A stretch of 64,000 bases of DNA, taken from Bradyrhizobium daqingense. GTDB taxonomy: Bacteria; Pseudomonadota; Alphaproteobacteria; Rhizobiales; Xanthobacteraceae. Both the position numbers and the translations under genes were made by a program. The first letter of the stretch is position 1. Every line of letters begins with the position of its first letter. The stretch lies in the NCBI RefSeq assembly GCF_021044685.1, contig NZ_CP088014.1, forward strand, positions 2,342,001 to 2,406,000, in the 5' to 3' direction. The notes under the pieces are model-generated. The model ran no database searches, was not told where the DNA came from, and saw only the letters and a program-made list of their open reading frames with translations. Shown here piece by piece: positions 9,355 to 17,534 of the stretch.

Positions 9355-10185
9355 TCATTTCCCCTTCGCCATCTTCTCCAGCTTCCTCTGCAGCGGCGCC
9401 CAATACGTGCCCGGGCGGAAGCGCTGCAGGAGGTCCATGAAGCGGGCGTCGTTGCCGATCAGGATGCGGGGCTCGTTCCTCTCGATGCCCCGGATGATGC
9501 GCAGCGCGGCGTCCTTCGGCGTGGTCTTCGCTGCGTTCTCGAAGCGCTCGATCGATTGCGCGCGGCGGGCATTGTCGGTGACGCCGATTCCGGTGCGCGA
9601 GTTGCGCGCGATCGCGGTGGCGACGCCGCCGGGGTGCACCACCGACAGCCTCACCGGGCTGCCCGCGACGCTGAGCTCGTGCCGCACGCTCTCGGAAAAG
9701 CCGCGCACGGCGAACTTCGCCGCCGCATAGGCCGATTGTCCCGGCGGCGCGATGATGCCGAAGATCGAGGAGAGGTTGACGATGTGCGCCTCGGGTCTCG
9801 TCTTCAGATGAGGCAGGAAGGCGCGCGTGCCGTGCACCACGCCCCAGAAATTGATGTCGAACAGCCAATCCATCTGCGCCTGGTCGATCTCCTCGAACGC
9901 GCCGAGCAGCGCCACGCCGGCATTGTTGACGACGATGCCGAGCGCGGGATGCGCGATGGTCGCTTCGCTCGCGAATTGCGCGATGTCCTCGGGCACCCCG
10001 ACATCGACGCGATGCAGGCTGACCTTGCGCCCCGTTCCGATCTCGGCTGCCAGCGATTTCAATCCGCGCTCGTCGCGATCGGCCAGCGCGAGATCGCAGC
10101 CGCGCTGCGCGAGCTCGATGGCGAGCGCGCGGCCGAGGCCGCTGGCCGCTCCCGTGATGGCGGCGGCGCCGCGAATCGCAGTCAT
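9355..10185 (-). CDS. SDR-family short-chain dehydrogenase/reductase
   Basis: 276 residues of classical SDR type. The cofactor motif TGAASGLG (11-18) is at the N-terminus, NNAG at 87-90, the catalytic Ser in NLSS (139/140), and Y153-x3-K157 in SAYAAAKFAV. The acidic residue after beta-2 (LADRD) suggests NAD(H), but this is not decisive. The C-terminal extension after about residue 240 includes RFMDLLQRFRPGTYWAPLQRKL, common in the larger SDRs of Bradyrhizobium. The substrate is unknown. It stands alone between convergent and divergent neighbours. Confidence 0.88.
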   Translation of the reverse strand: MTAIRGAAAITGAASGLGRALAIELAQRGCDLALADRDERGLKSLAAEIGTGRKVSLHRVDVGVPEDIAQFASEATIAHPALGIVVNNAGVALLGAFEEIDQAQMDWLFDINFWGVVHGTRAFLPHLKTRPEAHIVNLSSIFGIIAPPGQSAYAAAKFAVRGFSESVRHELSVAGSPVRLSVVHPGGVATAIARNSRTGIGVTDNARRAQSIERFENAAKTTPKDAALRIIRGIERNEPRILIGNDARFMDLLQRFRPGTYWAPLQRKLEKMAKGK

Positions 10186-10306
10186 GAATCCCCCGTCAAG
10201 TCATGGCCTGTGGAACTTCGATTTACATTTTTTCATAATGGAACCGAACCGCAAGCGGATTGGCTCCTTAACATTCGTTACGCAAGCAAGCATTGGAGAG
10301 CTGCCG

Positions 10307-10681
10307 ATGGGACAGGCACAACCATTTCGTGCAACTGCGCTGATCGTCGAAGACGACGTCATGCAGCGGGAGATGCTCAGTCTCCTGCTGGAAGAGAGCG
10401 GCTACCAGGTGATCCAGTGCGAAAGTGCCGAGGCGGCCGAGCGCGTCCTCGACAAGAACGCCGGCGCGCTCTGCCTGATGATGACCGACGTCCAGCTCGC
10501 CGGCCGGATGACCGGCGTAGAGCTCGCGCACGTCGCCAAGGATCGCAACCCTAAGCTCGACGTCGTCGTCACCTCCGGACGTCCCTTGAAGCAGCCCTTG
10601 CCCGACGGCGCGAAGTTCTGGGCCAAGCCCTGGGCGCCGCTCGACGTGCTCCGCGAGGCCGAGATCGCGCAGCTGTCCTGA
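10307..10681 (+). CDS. Single-domain response regulator (CheY-like receiver)
   Basis: 124 residues, only a receiver domain. Acidic pocket E15-D16-D17, phospho-acceptor D61 in MTDVQLA, T89 in VVTSG and K107 in WAKPW. No output domain is present. It therefore probably acts by protein-protein contact or as a phosphate sink. ATG 10307 is preceded by GGAGAG with 6-nt spacing; a much longer open frame upstream (from 9827) is antisense to the SDR gene and was rejected. No histidine kinase is adjacent, so its partner is elsewhere. Confidence 0.88.
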   Translation: MGQAQPFRATALIVEDDVMQREMLSLLLEESGYQVIQCESAEAAERVLDKNAGALCLMMTDVQLAGRMTGVELAHVAKDRNPKLDVVVTSGRPLKQPLPDGAKFWAKPWAPLDVLREAEIAQLS

Positions 10682-10731
10682 CGACTGTCCGGCCGCTTTT
10701 GCGAAGCGAGGGGCGGTGATAAGGTCGGTCC

Positions 10732-11343
10732 ATGACCTGGTCCTTTCTGCTCACCTCGCTCATCGTCGTCGCATCGCCCGGCACCGGCGTGCTCTACACG
10801 CTGGCCGCTGCGCTCACCCGCGGCTCGCGTGCCAGCATCGCGGCGGCGTTCGGCTGCACGCTGGGGATCGTGCCGCACATGGTCGCGGCGATGCTCGGTC
10901 TTGCCGCCGTGCTCCACACCAGCGCGCTCGCCTTCGCCGCCTTGAAATGGTGCGGCGTGGCGTATCTGCTCTACATGTCCTGGCAGGCGCTGCGCGAGAC
11001 CGGCGCGCTCGCAGTCGAGGGCAGGATCGCGGAGCGGTCGAGCGGCCGCGTTATCGTCACGGGCTTCCTGATCAACATCCTCAATCCCAAACTGTCAATC
11101 TTCTTCCTCGCCTTCCTGCCGCAGTTCATCGCGCTGGACGAGGCGCATGTGCTGGCGCGCATGCTGGAATTGAGCGGCGCCTTCATGGCGATGACGTTTG
11201 CGGTGTTCGTCGTCTACGGCCTCTGCGCGGCCTCGGTGCGCGAGCGCGTCATCTCCCGTCCCGCCGTCATGGCCTGGCTGCGGCGCAGCTTTGCCGCCGG
11301 CTTCGCCGCCCTCGGCGCCAAGCTCGCGTTTGCGGAGCGGTAA
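10732..11343 (+). CDS. LysE/RhtB-family amino-acid exporter
   Basis: 203 residues, hydrophobic, with about six membrane segments. The N-terminal signature VVASPGTGVLYTLAAALTRGSRASIAAAFG matches the LysE/RhtB translocator family, which exports amino acids or related metabolites across the inner membrane. The segment TGFLINILNPKLSIFFLAFLPQF is also characteristic. Substrate cannot be read from sequence. It starts 50 nt after the receiver gene and is followed by a palindromic repeat. Confidence 0.88.
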   Translation: MTWSFLLTSLIVVASPGTGVLYTLAAALTRGSRASIAAAFGCTLGIVPHMVAAMLGLAAVLHTSALAFAALKWCGVAYLLYMSWQALRETGALAVEGRIAERSSGRVIVTGFLINILNPKLSIFFLAFLPQFIALDEAHVLARMLELSGAFMAMTFAVFVVYGLCAASVRERVISRPAVMAWLRRSFAAGFAALGAKLAFAER

Positions 11344-11364
11344 GCTTCTTCAGCTCTGAAAGGT

Positions 11365-11449
11365 CGTCATGCCCGGGCTTGTCCCGGGCATCCACGTTCT
11401 TCGAGCTGCGCGGTAAGGCGTGGATGGCGGGACAAGCCCGGCCATGACG
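11365..11449. repeat. Palindromic intergenic repeat, family A, copy 1
   Basis: Begins CGTCATGCCCGGGCTTGTCC and ends with the imperfect complement GGACAAGCCCGGCCATGACG. The second copy at 35828-35912 has the same ends and the same length with a different middle. It could fold into a long hairpin in RNA or DNA. It has no coding capacity. Confidence 0.8.
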
Positions 11450-11483
11450 CGGTCGGACATGTACACTTCCAACGCTCACCAAT

Positions 11484-11507
11484 AAAAAAGCGGGCCTTGC
11501 GCCCGCC
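11484..11507 (-). terminator. Rho-independent terminator of the Lys/Ala micropeptide gene
   Basis: On the minus strand, GCGGGC and GCCCGC (11506-11501 and 11495-11490) form a stem with loop GCAAG, directly followed by TTTTTT (complement of 11484-11489). This is a textbook intrinsic terminator and supports real transcription of the small gene at 11583-11654. Confidence 0.8.
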
Positions 11508-11582
11508 ACCTTCAATCCGCTCGATCCTGTCCGACGCCCGGGCGGAGCGAGGCTCCACCCGGGCAAAGAGAAAGAAGCCTCG

Positions 11583-11654
11583 TTACTTCTTCTTCGCCGC
11601 CTTCTTGGCCTTCTTCGCCTTCTTCTTCGCCGCCTTCTTCGCTTTCTTAGCCAT
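11583..11654 (-). CDS. Lysine/alanine-rich micropeptide, 23 residues
   Basis: The frame from ATG 11654 encodes MAKKAKKAAKKKAKKAKKAA followed by KKK and stop TAA, with only Met, Ala and Lys. The ribosome-binding site GAGGA lies 4 nt upstream and an intrinsic terminator follows (11484-11507), so it has a full gene layout. The composition resembles histone H1-like and HU-tail AKK repeats, which bind nucleic acid non-specifically; I infer DNA or RNA binding. It is too short for most gene callers. An alternate frame over the same bases gives poly-arginine and is an artefact. Confidence 0.6.
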   Translation of the reverse strand: MAKKAKKAAKKKAKKAKKAAKKK

Positions 11655-12057
11655 AGTATCCTCTTCAGGTTTAATGGTGGAACGCGACACGAGGGATGCT
11701 CGGCGGAGGGCCAGCCTCGCAACATCCTCGACGACAAACTCAGCAGATTCGGAGGCGCCTGCCCCGCGCCGTCACATCCGTGTCATCGTGTTATCCACAG
11801 CTCAGATGCATTTTCGGGTGATTTTTGGCCGCGAATCCGCATCGCCGTCGGAGACGCCTTCGCCGGCAACAGGCTTAACGATCCGACAATTGCCGCGCGT
11901 CGTTCAGAAATCCAAAACCAAAGGCGCAGTTTCGCAAGTCGCAGTGAGACTCCATTAAGCGCAACCCGCGCATTGTCCCCGCAAGAAAACGGGGATGGGT
12001 CATGGACGGACGGCTGCCAGGGACGGGGGGCGGGACTCTGCGCGTGCTGTACGCGCC
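11655..12057. other. Intergenic region between micropeptide and GGDEF genes
   Basis: No convincing protein gene. It should hold the promoter of the micropeptide gene on the minus strand and that of the GGDEF gene on the plus strand. A small hairpin CCCCG-N8-CGGGG lies near 11975-11992. Confidence 0.5.
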
Positions 12058-13266
12058 ATGCTGAACGTACCGACATTGTGGACGGTCTTCGTCGTCAACT
12101 TCCTGGCGCTCGGCGTGATCTGGGCCTATGTGACGCGCTCCTATCCGAAATTCGCGGCCGCGCGGTTCTGGATGGCCTCGTCCTTCGTCGGCGCGGCCGG
12201 CGCGATGACGGCTCTTGTCCGCCTGTTCGTCGCTTCGCCGCTGCCGCTGCTGCTTGGCGCCGGAGGCGTCATCGCCGCGAGTTGCCTCGCTGCCATGGGC
12301 ATTCAGCGCTTCTATGACCGTCCGGTCTCCTGGCGCCTCATGATCGCGACGGGGTGCTTGAGTCTTACCGGCGTCGTGGTGTTCATGGTCGGCTTCGACC
12401 ACATGCAGCTACGCATGCTCAGCTACACGTTCGGTCAGGCCCTGCCGCTGGTGCTGGCGCTGTGTCTGCTGTTGTCGCCGGAAGGCCGCGTCAGTCCGGG
12501 TGCCCGGCTGTCCGGCATCGTCATCCTCAGCATCCTCGCGATCCTGCTCGCGCGCACGGTGGGCAATCTGCTCGGCCACGATCTCTCGGCGCGTGCCGGT
12601 GGCCAGGCGCATGCCGTCATGGTGCTGGGCCTGCTATTCCTGTCGATGACGCTCAATTTCGGCTTCCTGCTGATGGCGATGGACAGCCTGCGCAATGAGG
12701 TCGCCGACCTCGCGCTGCTCGACGATCTCACCGGCGTCGCCAACCGGCGGCATCTGCTCCAGCGCCTGACCGAGGAATGCGTCCGCTCGCAGCGCAGCGG
12801 TGAGCCCTTCTCGCTGCTGGTGATCGATCTCGACGGCTTCAAGACCATCAACGACACGCACGGCCATGCCGCGGGCGACGCCTGCCTGAAACACTTCACC
12901 CTGATGGCGCAGACGCGCTTGAGGCCCGGCGACATGCTGGCCCGCACCGGCGGCGACGAGTTCTGCATCGTGTTGCCGTCGTCGTCGCTGCGCGAAGCCG
13001 CCGCGATCGCCCGCCGCGTGCTCGACGTGTGCCGCCAGGATGCCGCGACTTGTACCGGCGGCGACATTCCGATCGCAATCTCGATCGGCGTCGCGCAGTG
13101 GGATCGCGACATCGGCCAATTTCCGGACCGCCTGATCGCGCATGCCGACCACGCGCTCTACGCCGCCAAGAAGAACGGCAAGAACGACTTTGCCGTCTAC
13201 GATCCGGCGCCGCCGCTCTCGCCCGCGCCGATCGGTCCCGGCGAGCCCGCGCGCCATTTCGCATAG
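12058..13266 (+). CDS. Membrane-anchored GGDEF diguanylate cyclase
   Basis: 402 residues from ATG 12058, which begins the first membrane helix (MLNVPTLWTVFVVNFLALGV); the frame extending to 11995 was rejected. About six membrane segments fill residues 1-215. The cytoplasmic GGDEF domain has an intact active site G298-G299-D300-E301-F302, preceded five residues earlier by the inhibitory I-site RPGD. It should make cyclic di-GMP with product feedback. No EAL domain is present. The sensing input of the membrane part is unknown. Confidence 0.9.
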   Translation: MLNVPTLWTVFVVNFLALGVIWAYVTRSYPKFAAARFWMASSFVGAAGAMTALVRLFVASPLPLLLGAGGVIAASCLAAMGIQRFYDRPVSWRLMIATGCLSLTGVVVFMVGFDHMQLRMLSYTFGQALPLVLALCLLLSPEGRVSPGARLSGIVILSILAILLARTVGNLLGHDLSARAGGQAHAVMVLGLLFLSMTLNFGFLLMAMDSLRNEVADLALLDDLTGVANRRHLLQRLTEECVRSQRSGEPFSLLVIDLDGFKTINDTHGHAAGDACLKHFTLMAQTRLRPGDMLARTGGDEFCIVLPSSSLREAAAIARRVLDVCRQDAATCTGGDIPIAISIGVAQWDRDIGQFPDRLIAHADHALYAAKKNGKNDFAVYDPAPPLSPAPIGPGEPARHFA

Positions 13267-13303
13267 AGCTGTGCTACGTCAGGGGCCGTGATTGGACCTC
13301 GCC

Positions 13304-13927
13304 ATGATATCTCGCCTGCTCGCGGCCGTGCTCGCCGCCCTGTTTCTGATCGTCCCCGCCTTCGCCGACGACGCTGACCTGGCAAAGCTCGCGCGCGCTT
13401 CCGGCACGCCCGAAATTCCCGGCCTGAAGATGGTGTGGCTGGCGCCATGGGGCGACGTCGGCAGCGCAAACCCCTGGCGCAACATCATCGTGCATCAGAC
13501 CGAGGGTCCCGCCGGCTCGGCGCGCGGCGGCGCGCAAGCGCAGGCGAAGAACCCGACCCGGCGCGGCGTCACGGTCTGGGTCGAGACCGACGGCACGGTC
13601 TATTGGGCGGTGGCGGAGAACCTGGTGCCGACCCATGGCGACGGCGCCAACCGCAACGACAACAAGTACATCGACAACCGATCGACCTATCGCCAGGTCG
13701 TGCGCGACAATTCGATCGGCGTCGAGTTCGCCGGCAATTTTCCCGACGTCGCATCTGGTCCGACCGACGCGCAGGTCGCCGCCTGGAAGATCCTCGTCAA
13801 GGTGCTGCGCACCCGTTACAGCATCCCGCTCGACCGCGTCTACGCGCACAACTGGATCGACTACAAGGACGCCCGCTATTGCGAAGGCTGCTGGCTCGCG
13901 ACTCTGGCGCGTGTCTGGGGGGAGTAG
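13304..13927 (+). CDS. Exported N-acetylmuramoyl-L-alanine amidase, PGRP/Amidase_2 type
   Basis: 207 residues from ATG 13304 (13292 is possible). The leader MISRLLAAVLAALFLIVPAFA is a Sec signal. The mature domain matches Amidase_2: candidate zinc ligands are His in IIVHQTEGP, His in VYAHNWIDYKDARY and Cys in the following CEGC. The family cleaves the bond between N-acetylmuramic acid and L-alanine in peptidoglycan. It has a single domain without a cell-wall-binding module. It converges on rpoH across a strong bidirectional terminator. Confidence 0.83.
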   Translation: MISRLLAAVLAALFLIVPAFADDADLAKLARASGTPEIPGLKMVWLAPWGDVGSANPWRNIIVHQTEGPAGSARGGAQAQAKNPTRRGVTVWVETDGTVYWAVAENLVPTHGDGANRNDNKYIDNRSTYRQVVRDNSIGVEFAGNFPDVASGPTDAQVAAWKILVKVLRTRYSIPLDRVYAHNWIDYKDARYCEGCWLATLARVWGE

Positions 13928-13997
13928 GAGTCGCACTCCCTCACCGCCGCCATCGCCCGGTTCAACCGGGCGGTCCGGTCTTCCATCAGACAAACAA

Positions 13998-14021
13998 AAA
14001 GCCGGCGTTGCCGCCGGCTTT
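13998..14021. terminator. Bidirectional terminator between amidase and rpoH
   Basis: AAAGCCGGCG (13998-14007) and CGCCGGCTTT (14012-14021) form a perfect 10-bp stem with loop TTGC. A-rich sequence lies on the left (ACAAACAAAAA) and T-rich sequence on the right, so it can serve both convergent genes. Confidence 0.85.
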
Positions 14022-14064
14022 CTGACTTTTCGATCCGCCAATTCCTGGCGCCGTCACGCCCCGC

Positions 14065-14964
14065 TCAATGCGCGGCTTCGAGCGCAGCCTGTTCCTGCCT
14101 CGCGATCGTGCCCTTGACCGCGGACTGCACCTTCTCGAAGGCGCGGACCTCGATCTGGCGAACGCGCTCGCGCGACACGCCGAACTCGGCAGCAAGGTCT
14201 TCCAGCGTCATCGGCTCATCGGCGAGGCGGCGGGCCTCGAAGATGCGCCGTTCGCGCGGGTTGAGCACGCCCATGGCGCCGTTCAGCGCGTCACGGCGGT
14301 GATCATACTCCTCGTGCTCCGCCATCAAGGCTTCCTGGTTGGGCGTGTTGTCGACCAGCCAGTCCTGCCATTCGCCGGCTTCGCCGTCGTCCCGGATCGG
14401 CGCGTTGAGCGACGCATCGCCGCCGAGGCGGCGGTTCATGTCGATCACGTCCTGGTCCGTGACGCCGAGGCGCTTTGCAATGACCGCGACCTGGTCGGGG
14501 CGGAGATCGCCTTCGTCCAGCGCGTTGATCTTGCTCTTCGCCTTGCGCAGGTTGAAGAACAGCTTCTTCTGGTTCGCGGTGGTGCCCATCTTCACGAGCG
14601 ACCAGGAACGCAGGATGTACTCTTGAATCGACGCCTTGATCCACCACATCGCGTAGGTGGCGAGACGGAACCCCTTCTCGGGTTCGAATCGCTTCACCGC
14701 CTGCATCAGGCCGACATTGCCTTCCGAGACGACCTCGGAGATCGGCAGGCCGTAGCCGCGATAGCCCATGGCGATCTTGGCCACGAGGCGGAGGTGGCTG
14801 GTGACGAGTTGGTGCGCCGCGTCGCGATCGTCATGCTCGCGCCAACGCTTGGCGAGCATGTATTCCTGCTGGGGTTCCAGCATTGGGAATTTGCGGATCT
14901 CGGCGAGGTAGCGAGAAAGGCCGGATTCTCCATTGAGGACCGGCAAAGCTGCGGTACGGGCCAT
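14065..14964 (-). CDS. rpoH: Heat-shock sigma factor sigma-32
   Basis: 299 residues from ATG 14964, which has GGAGGG six bases upstream; the open frame continues 53 codons further but without family similarity. Region 2 contains LATYAMWWIKASIQEYILRS. The RpoH box QKKLFFNLRK at 132-141 separates it from other sigma factors, and region 4 ends with VSRERVRQIEVRAFEKVQ. It directs transcription of heat-shock genes. Bradyrhizobium carries several rpoH paralogues and this cannot be assigned a number by eye. A possible -10 TATATT on the minus strand (15083-15078) would give a leader of about 105 nt. Confidence 0.95.
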   Translation of the reverse strand: MARTAALPVLNGESGLSRYLAEIRKFPMLEPQQEYMLAKRWREHDDRDAAHQLVTSHLRLVAKIAMGYRGYGLPISEVVSEGNVGLMQAVKRFEPEKGFRLATYAMWWIKASIQEYILRSWSLVKMGTTANQKKLFFNLRKAKSKINALDEGDLRPDQVAVIAKRLGVTDQDVIDMNRRLGGDASLNAPIRDDGEAGEWQDWLVDNTPNQEALMAEHEEYDHRRDALNGAMGVLNPRERRIFEARRLADEPMTLEDLAAEFGVSRERVRQIEVRAFEKVQSAVKGTIARQEQAALEAAH

Positions 14965-15181
14965 AGTGCGCCCTCCAAAAGGTTCAGGCCCCCGATAGCG
15001 GCGGGCCAGGCAGACGACCGCTGTGTCAAAGCCGGCCGGGCTGCGATGTTCCGCGTTGGTGATTTCAACGCGGGCGCAATATACCTCATGGCAGGTCGAA
15101 AAGGGAAGGATTGCTGACGTCACGACCCCGTGTGGCAGCTATAACTTTTTGTAATGTAACGCTTTTCTTAAGGCTGCTGCG

Positions 15182-16189
15182 TCATTGCGCCGCTTTCAGG
15201 CAGCTTTGAAGGAGAAGCAAATCCTCCGGCAGAGGGGCCTCCCAGTGGAGTAGTTCTCCCGTCCTCGGGTGCTCCAATACCAGCAGGTAAGCATGTAAGG
15301 CCTGCCGCCCCAGCGCGGCCAAAGCTGCCTGCGACTGGCGCCCGAGCTGGTTCGCCTTGGTCTTGAAATGCGGGCCATAGACGGCGTCGCCCATCAGGGG
15401 ATGGCCGATATGGGCGAGGTGGACGCGGATCTGGTGGGTGCGCCCGGTCTCGAGCTCGCAGGCGAGCAGGGCGGCGACGCCCTTGCCGTCGCGGCCCACA
15501 AAACTCTCCAGGATCTCCCAATGGGTCACGGCCTCGCGGCCGCCCTGGCGCACCGCCATCTTCTCCCGCGCATGGGGATGGCGGTCGATCGGCGCGTCGA
15601 CCGTGCCGCGATGGCGGTGCGGCACGCCCCAGGCAAAGGCCATGTAGCCGCGCCGCATCTCACCGGTGCGGCCGTGGTCGGCGAACTGGGCGGACAGCGA
15701 GGCGTGGGCGAGGTCGTTCTTGGCGACCACCATTAGCCCGGTCGTGTCCTTGTCGAGCCGGTGCACGATGCCGGGCCGGCGCACCCCGCCAATACCCGAG
15801 AGCGAAGCGCCGCAATGGGCGATCAGCGCGTTCACCAGCGTTCCGGTTTCGTGACCGGCCGCGGGGTGCACCACCAGGCCCTTCGGCTTGTTGATGACGA
15901 TGATGTCGTCGTCCTCGAACACGATGTCGAGGGCGATATCCTCGCCTTGCGGTTCCGCGGGCGCGGCCTCCGGCACGTCGATTGTGATCGTATCGCCGGA
16001 TGCGACGTGATAAGCGGGGTCGCGGACCGCGGAGGCCCTCAGGCTTACCGCTCCCGCCAGGATCAGGGCTTTCAGCCGCGATCGCGAGAGGTCGGTGAGG
16101 TGCGCCGCCAGCACGCGGTCGAGCCGGGCCGAGCCCTCGTCGCCGCCGACCACGACCTCCAACCGTTGCGCTGACCCAGAGCTTTCCAT
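15182..16189 (-). CDS. RluA-family pseudouridine synthase, RluD-like
   Basis: 335 residues from ATG 16189. An S4-like RNA-binding domain (ARLDRVLAAHLTDLSRSRLK) at about 21-70 is followed by the synthase domain with catalytic D146 in HRLDKDTTG, plus GRTHQIRVHLAHIGHPLMGD near the C-terminus. It isomerises uridines in rRNA, most likely of the large subunit as for RluD, though target position is not readable. Its start codon overlaps head-to-head with the start of the divergent gene (16187-16190, CATG). Confidence 0.92.
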   Translation of the reverse strand: MESSGSAQRLEVVVGGDEGSARLDRVLAAHLTDLSRSRLKALILAGAVSLRASAVRDPAYHVASGDTITIDVPEAAPAEPQGEDIALDIVFEDDDIIVINKPKGLVVHPAAGHETGTLVNALIAHCGASLSGIGGVRRPGIVHRLDKDTTGLMVVAKNDLAHASLSAQFADHGRTGEMRRGYMAFAWGVPHRHRGTVDAPIDRHPHAREKMAVRQGGREAVTHWEILESFVGRDGKGVAALLACELETGRTHQIRVHLAHIGHPLMGDAVYGPHFKTKANQLGRQSQAALAALGRQALHAYLLVLEHPRTGELLHWEAPLPEDLLLLQSCLKAAQ

Positions 16190-16532
16190 GACGACGTCTG
16201 ATACCGCTGTTCCCGAACCGACCCCCGAGCAGGCCGCGCTGTTCGCGCGGGTGCGGCGGATGATGCTGATCGCGGGGTTGACCACGGCGCTGGCATTTTG
16301 CGCCGTGCTGATCGCGGTGGGCTACCGCCTTTTCAAGTCGGAGGGAAGGGCGGTTGAATCCGCGGCCGACGTCACCGCCACCTTGCCCAAGGGCGCCAAA
16401 ATCGTCGCGACCGGGATCGCCGGCGACCGCCTCGTGATCACGCTCGATCTCGGCGGCGTCACCGAGATCCGCACCTTCGACGCCCATACGTTGAAGCCGG
16501 CCGGAAAGCTGAAATTCGCCAATGAGCCGTGA
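16188..16532 (+). CDS. Small single-pass membrane protein, DUF6476-like
   Basis: 114 residues from ATG 16188. A cytoplasmic N-terminus is followed by one membrane helix (MMLIAGLTTALAFCAVLIAVGYRLF) and a C-terminal beta-rich tail, KIVATGIAGDRLVITLDLGG, ending in TEIRTFDAHTLKPAGKL. I recall similar small proteins annotated DUF6476 beside RluA and RpoH genes in alphaproteobacteria; function unknown. It is divergent from the pseudouridine synthase with overlapping start codons. Confidence 0.7.
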   Translation: MTTSDTAVPEPTPEQAALFARVRRMMLIAGLTTALAFCAVLIAVGYRLFKSEGRAVESAADVTATLPKGAKIVATGIAGDRLVITLDLGGVTEIRTFDAHTLKPAGKLKFANEP

Positions 16533-16628
16533 GGACGGCCCGATCTGGGGATCGTGTCCGGTCCACATTGTCCTGCGACGCAACTTCTGATTTAGCTCTT
16601 GCAGGGAAAGTTGGGGCTGGGACCGGGA

Positions 16629-17216
16629 ATGGGGCGTATCAAGTCACTCGTTGTTGCGATGACATTCGTCGTCGGATCGCTCGGCTGTGCTGGATTTGCC
16701 GCGCTTGCAGAGCCGGCCAAGCCGGCACCTCCCGCCAAACAGGCTGGGCTCGCAGCGCCGGCCAAGCAAGCCGCAGCAAAGGCCAAGCCGACGGGCTCGC
16801 GGACCGCCCGACTCTATTTCCTGCGCGAGAAGGGCATTTTGGGCGCGATCGGCGGGCTCGCCGCCTCCATCGAGATCCTGATAGATGGCAAGTCCGCCGG
16901 AAAGGTCGACATGGGAACGTTCTTCGTCGTCGACCGGCCGCCGGGCGTCACCAAGATCGCCACCCGCATGAAGCTGTCGATGGCGGATTACGAGATCGAA
17001 GTCCCGATCGAGGCCGGCAAGACCTACTACTTCGGCGTCGGCACCCGGCGTGGCGGCGCCCCCGTGCAGGACCTGTTCAATCAGGCCGTCGCGGGCAGTA
17101 GCGGCGAGCAGATCAGCTCGTCATCTCCCTTCAAGGCCTCTTTCGCCGGCGCGGGTCTGTTCCGGTTTGAGCCTGCCGCTGGCGCCGCCGCGATCGAGAA
17201 ACTGAAGACGCCGTGA
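16629..17216 (+). CDS. Exported DUF2846-like protein
   Basis: 195 residues from ATG 16629. A signal peptide (MGRIKSLVVAMTFVVGSLGCAGFAALA) is followed by an Ala/Lys/Pro-rich linker of about 35 residues. The globular domain has TARLYFLREKGILGAIGGL, then IDGKSAGKVDMGTFFVVDRPPGV, which matches the pattern of DUF2846, a beta-sandwich family of unknown function found in periplasmic or lipoprotein form. A cysteine sits in the leader (LGCAG), so a lipoprotein is conceivable, though the position is not ideal. No operon partner. Confidence 0.7.
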   Translation: MGRIKSLVVAMTFVVGSLGCAGFAALAEPAKPAPPAKQAGLAAPAKQAAAKAKPTGSRTARLYFLREKGILGAIGGLAASIEILIDGKSAGKVDMGTFFVVDRPPGVTKIATRMKLSMADYEIEVPIEAGKTYYFGVGTRRGGAPVQDLFNQAVAGSSGEQISSSSPFKASFAGAGLFRFEPAAGAAAIEKLKTP

Positions 17217-17355
17217 GTGCTGCCGGCGGTTTGCGAGGCGCCTGACAAGGCCGTCGCGCATTAAGCCTCAACCGGACTCATCGTGATATTCGGCACTTTC
17301 GCACCCGATCGAGGCTTGCCGCCGTCCAAATTCGCGGCTATGTCGTACCCCTCAC

Positions 17356-17430
17356 GCTCCCTTCGTCTAGCGGTTAGGACGCGGCCCTCTCAAGGCTGAA
17401 ACAGGGGTTCGATTCCCCTAGGGAGCGCCA
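17356..17430 (+). tRNA. tRNA-Glu (anticodon CTC)
   Basis: Acceptor arms GCTCCCT (17356-17362) and AGGGAGC (17420-17426) pair perfectly, with discriminator G and encoded CCA (17428-17430). The anticodon stem CGGCC/GGCTG encloses the loop CTCTCAA, so the anticodon is CTC, reading GAG. The T arm has GGGGTTCGATTCCCC. The D arm contains TCTAGCGGTTAGGA. No integrated element is evident on either side. Confidence 0.95.
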
Positions 17431-17534
17431 GCCTACACATCAAGCTTGCGATCTTCTGCGACATCGTGCGATGCGGCACCGGTTCGGGCAGCGAGCAGGT
17501 CGCCAGCGAAGGCGCACACGTGCACCGCCGAATT

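Noticed and set aside
11267..11737. Poly-arginine protein on the minus strand
   Set aside because: Another frame of the AAG/GCG repeats of the Lys/Ala micropeptide; it has no ribosome-binding site and runs through the terminator.
14965..15123. N-terminal extension of rpoH (53 codons)
   Set aside because: No similarity to sigma factors; ATG 14964 has a good ribosome-binding site and begins the conserved protein.
17356..17430. tRNA-Glu as an integration site
   Set aside because: No integrase gene and no repeat of the tRNA 3' end downstream were found.
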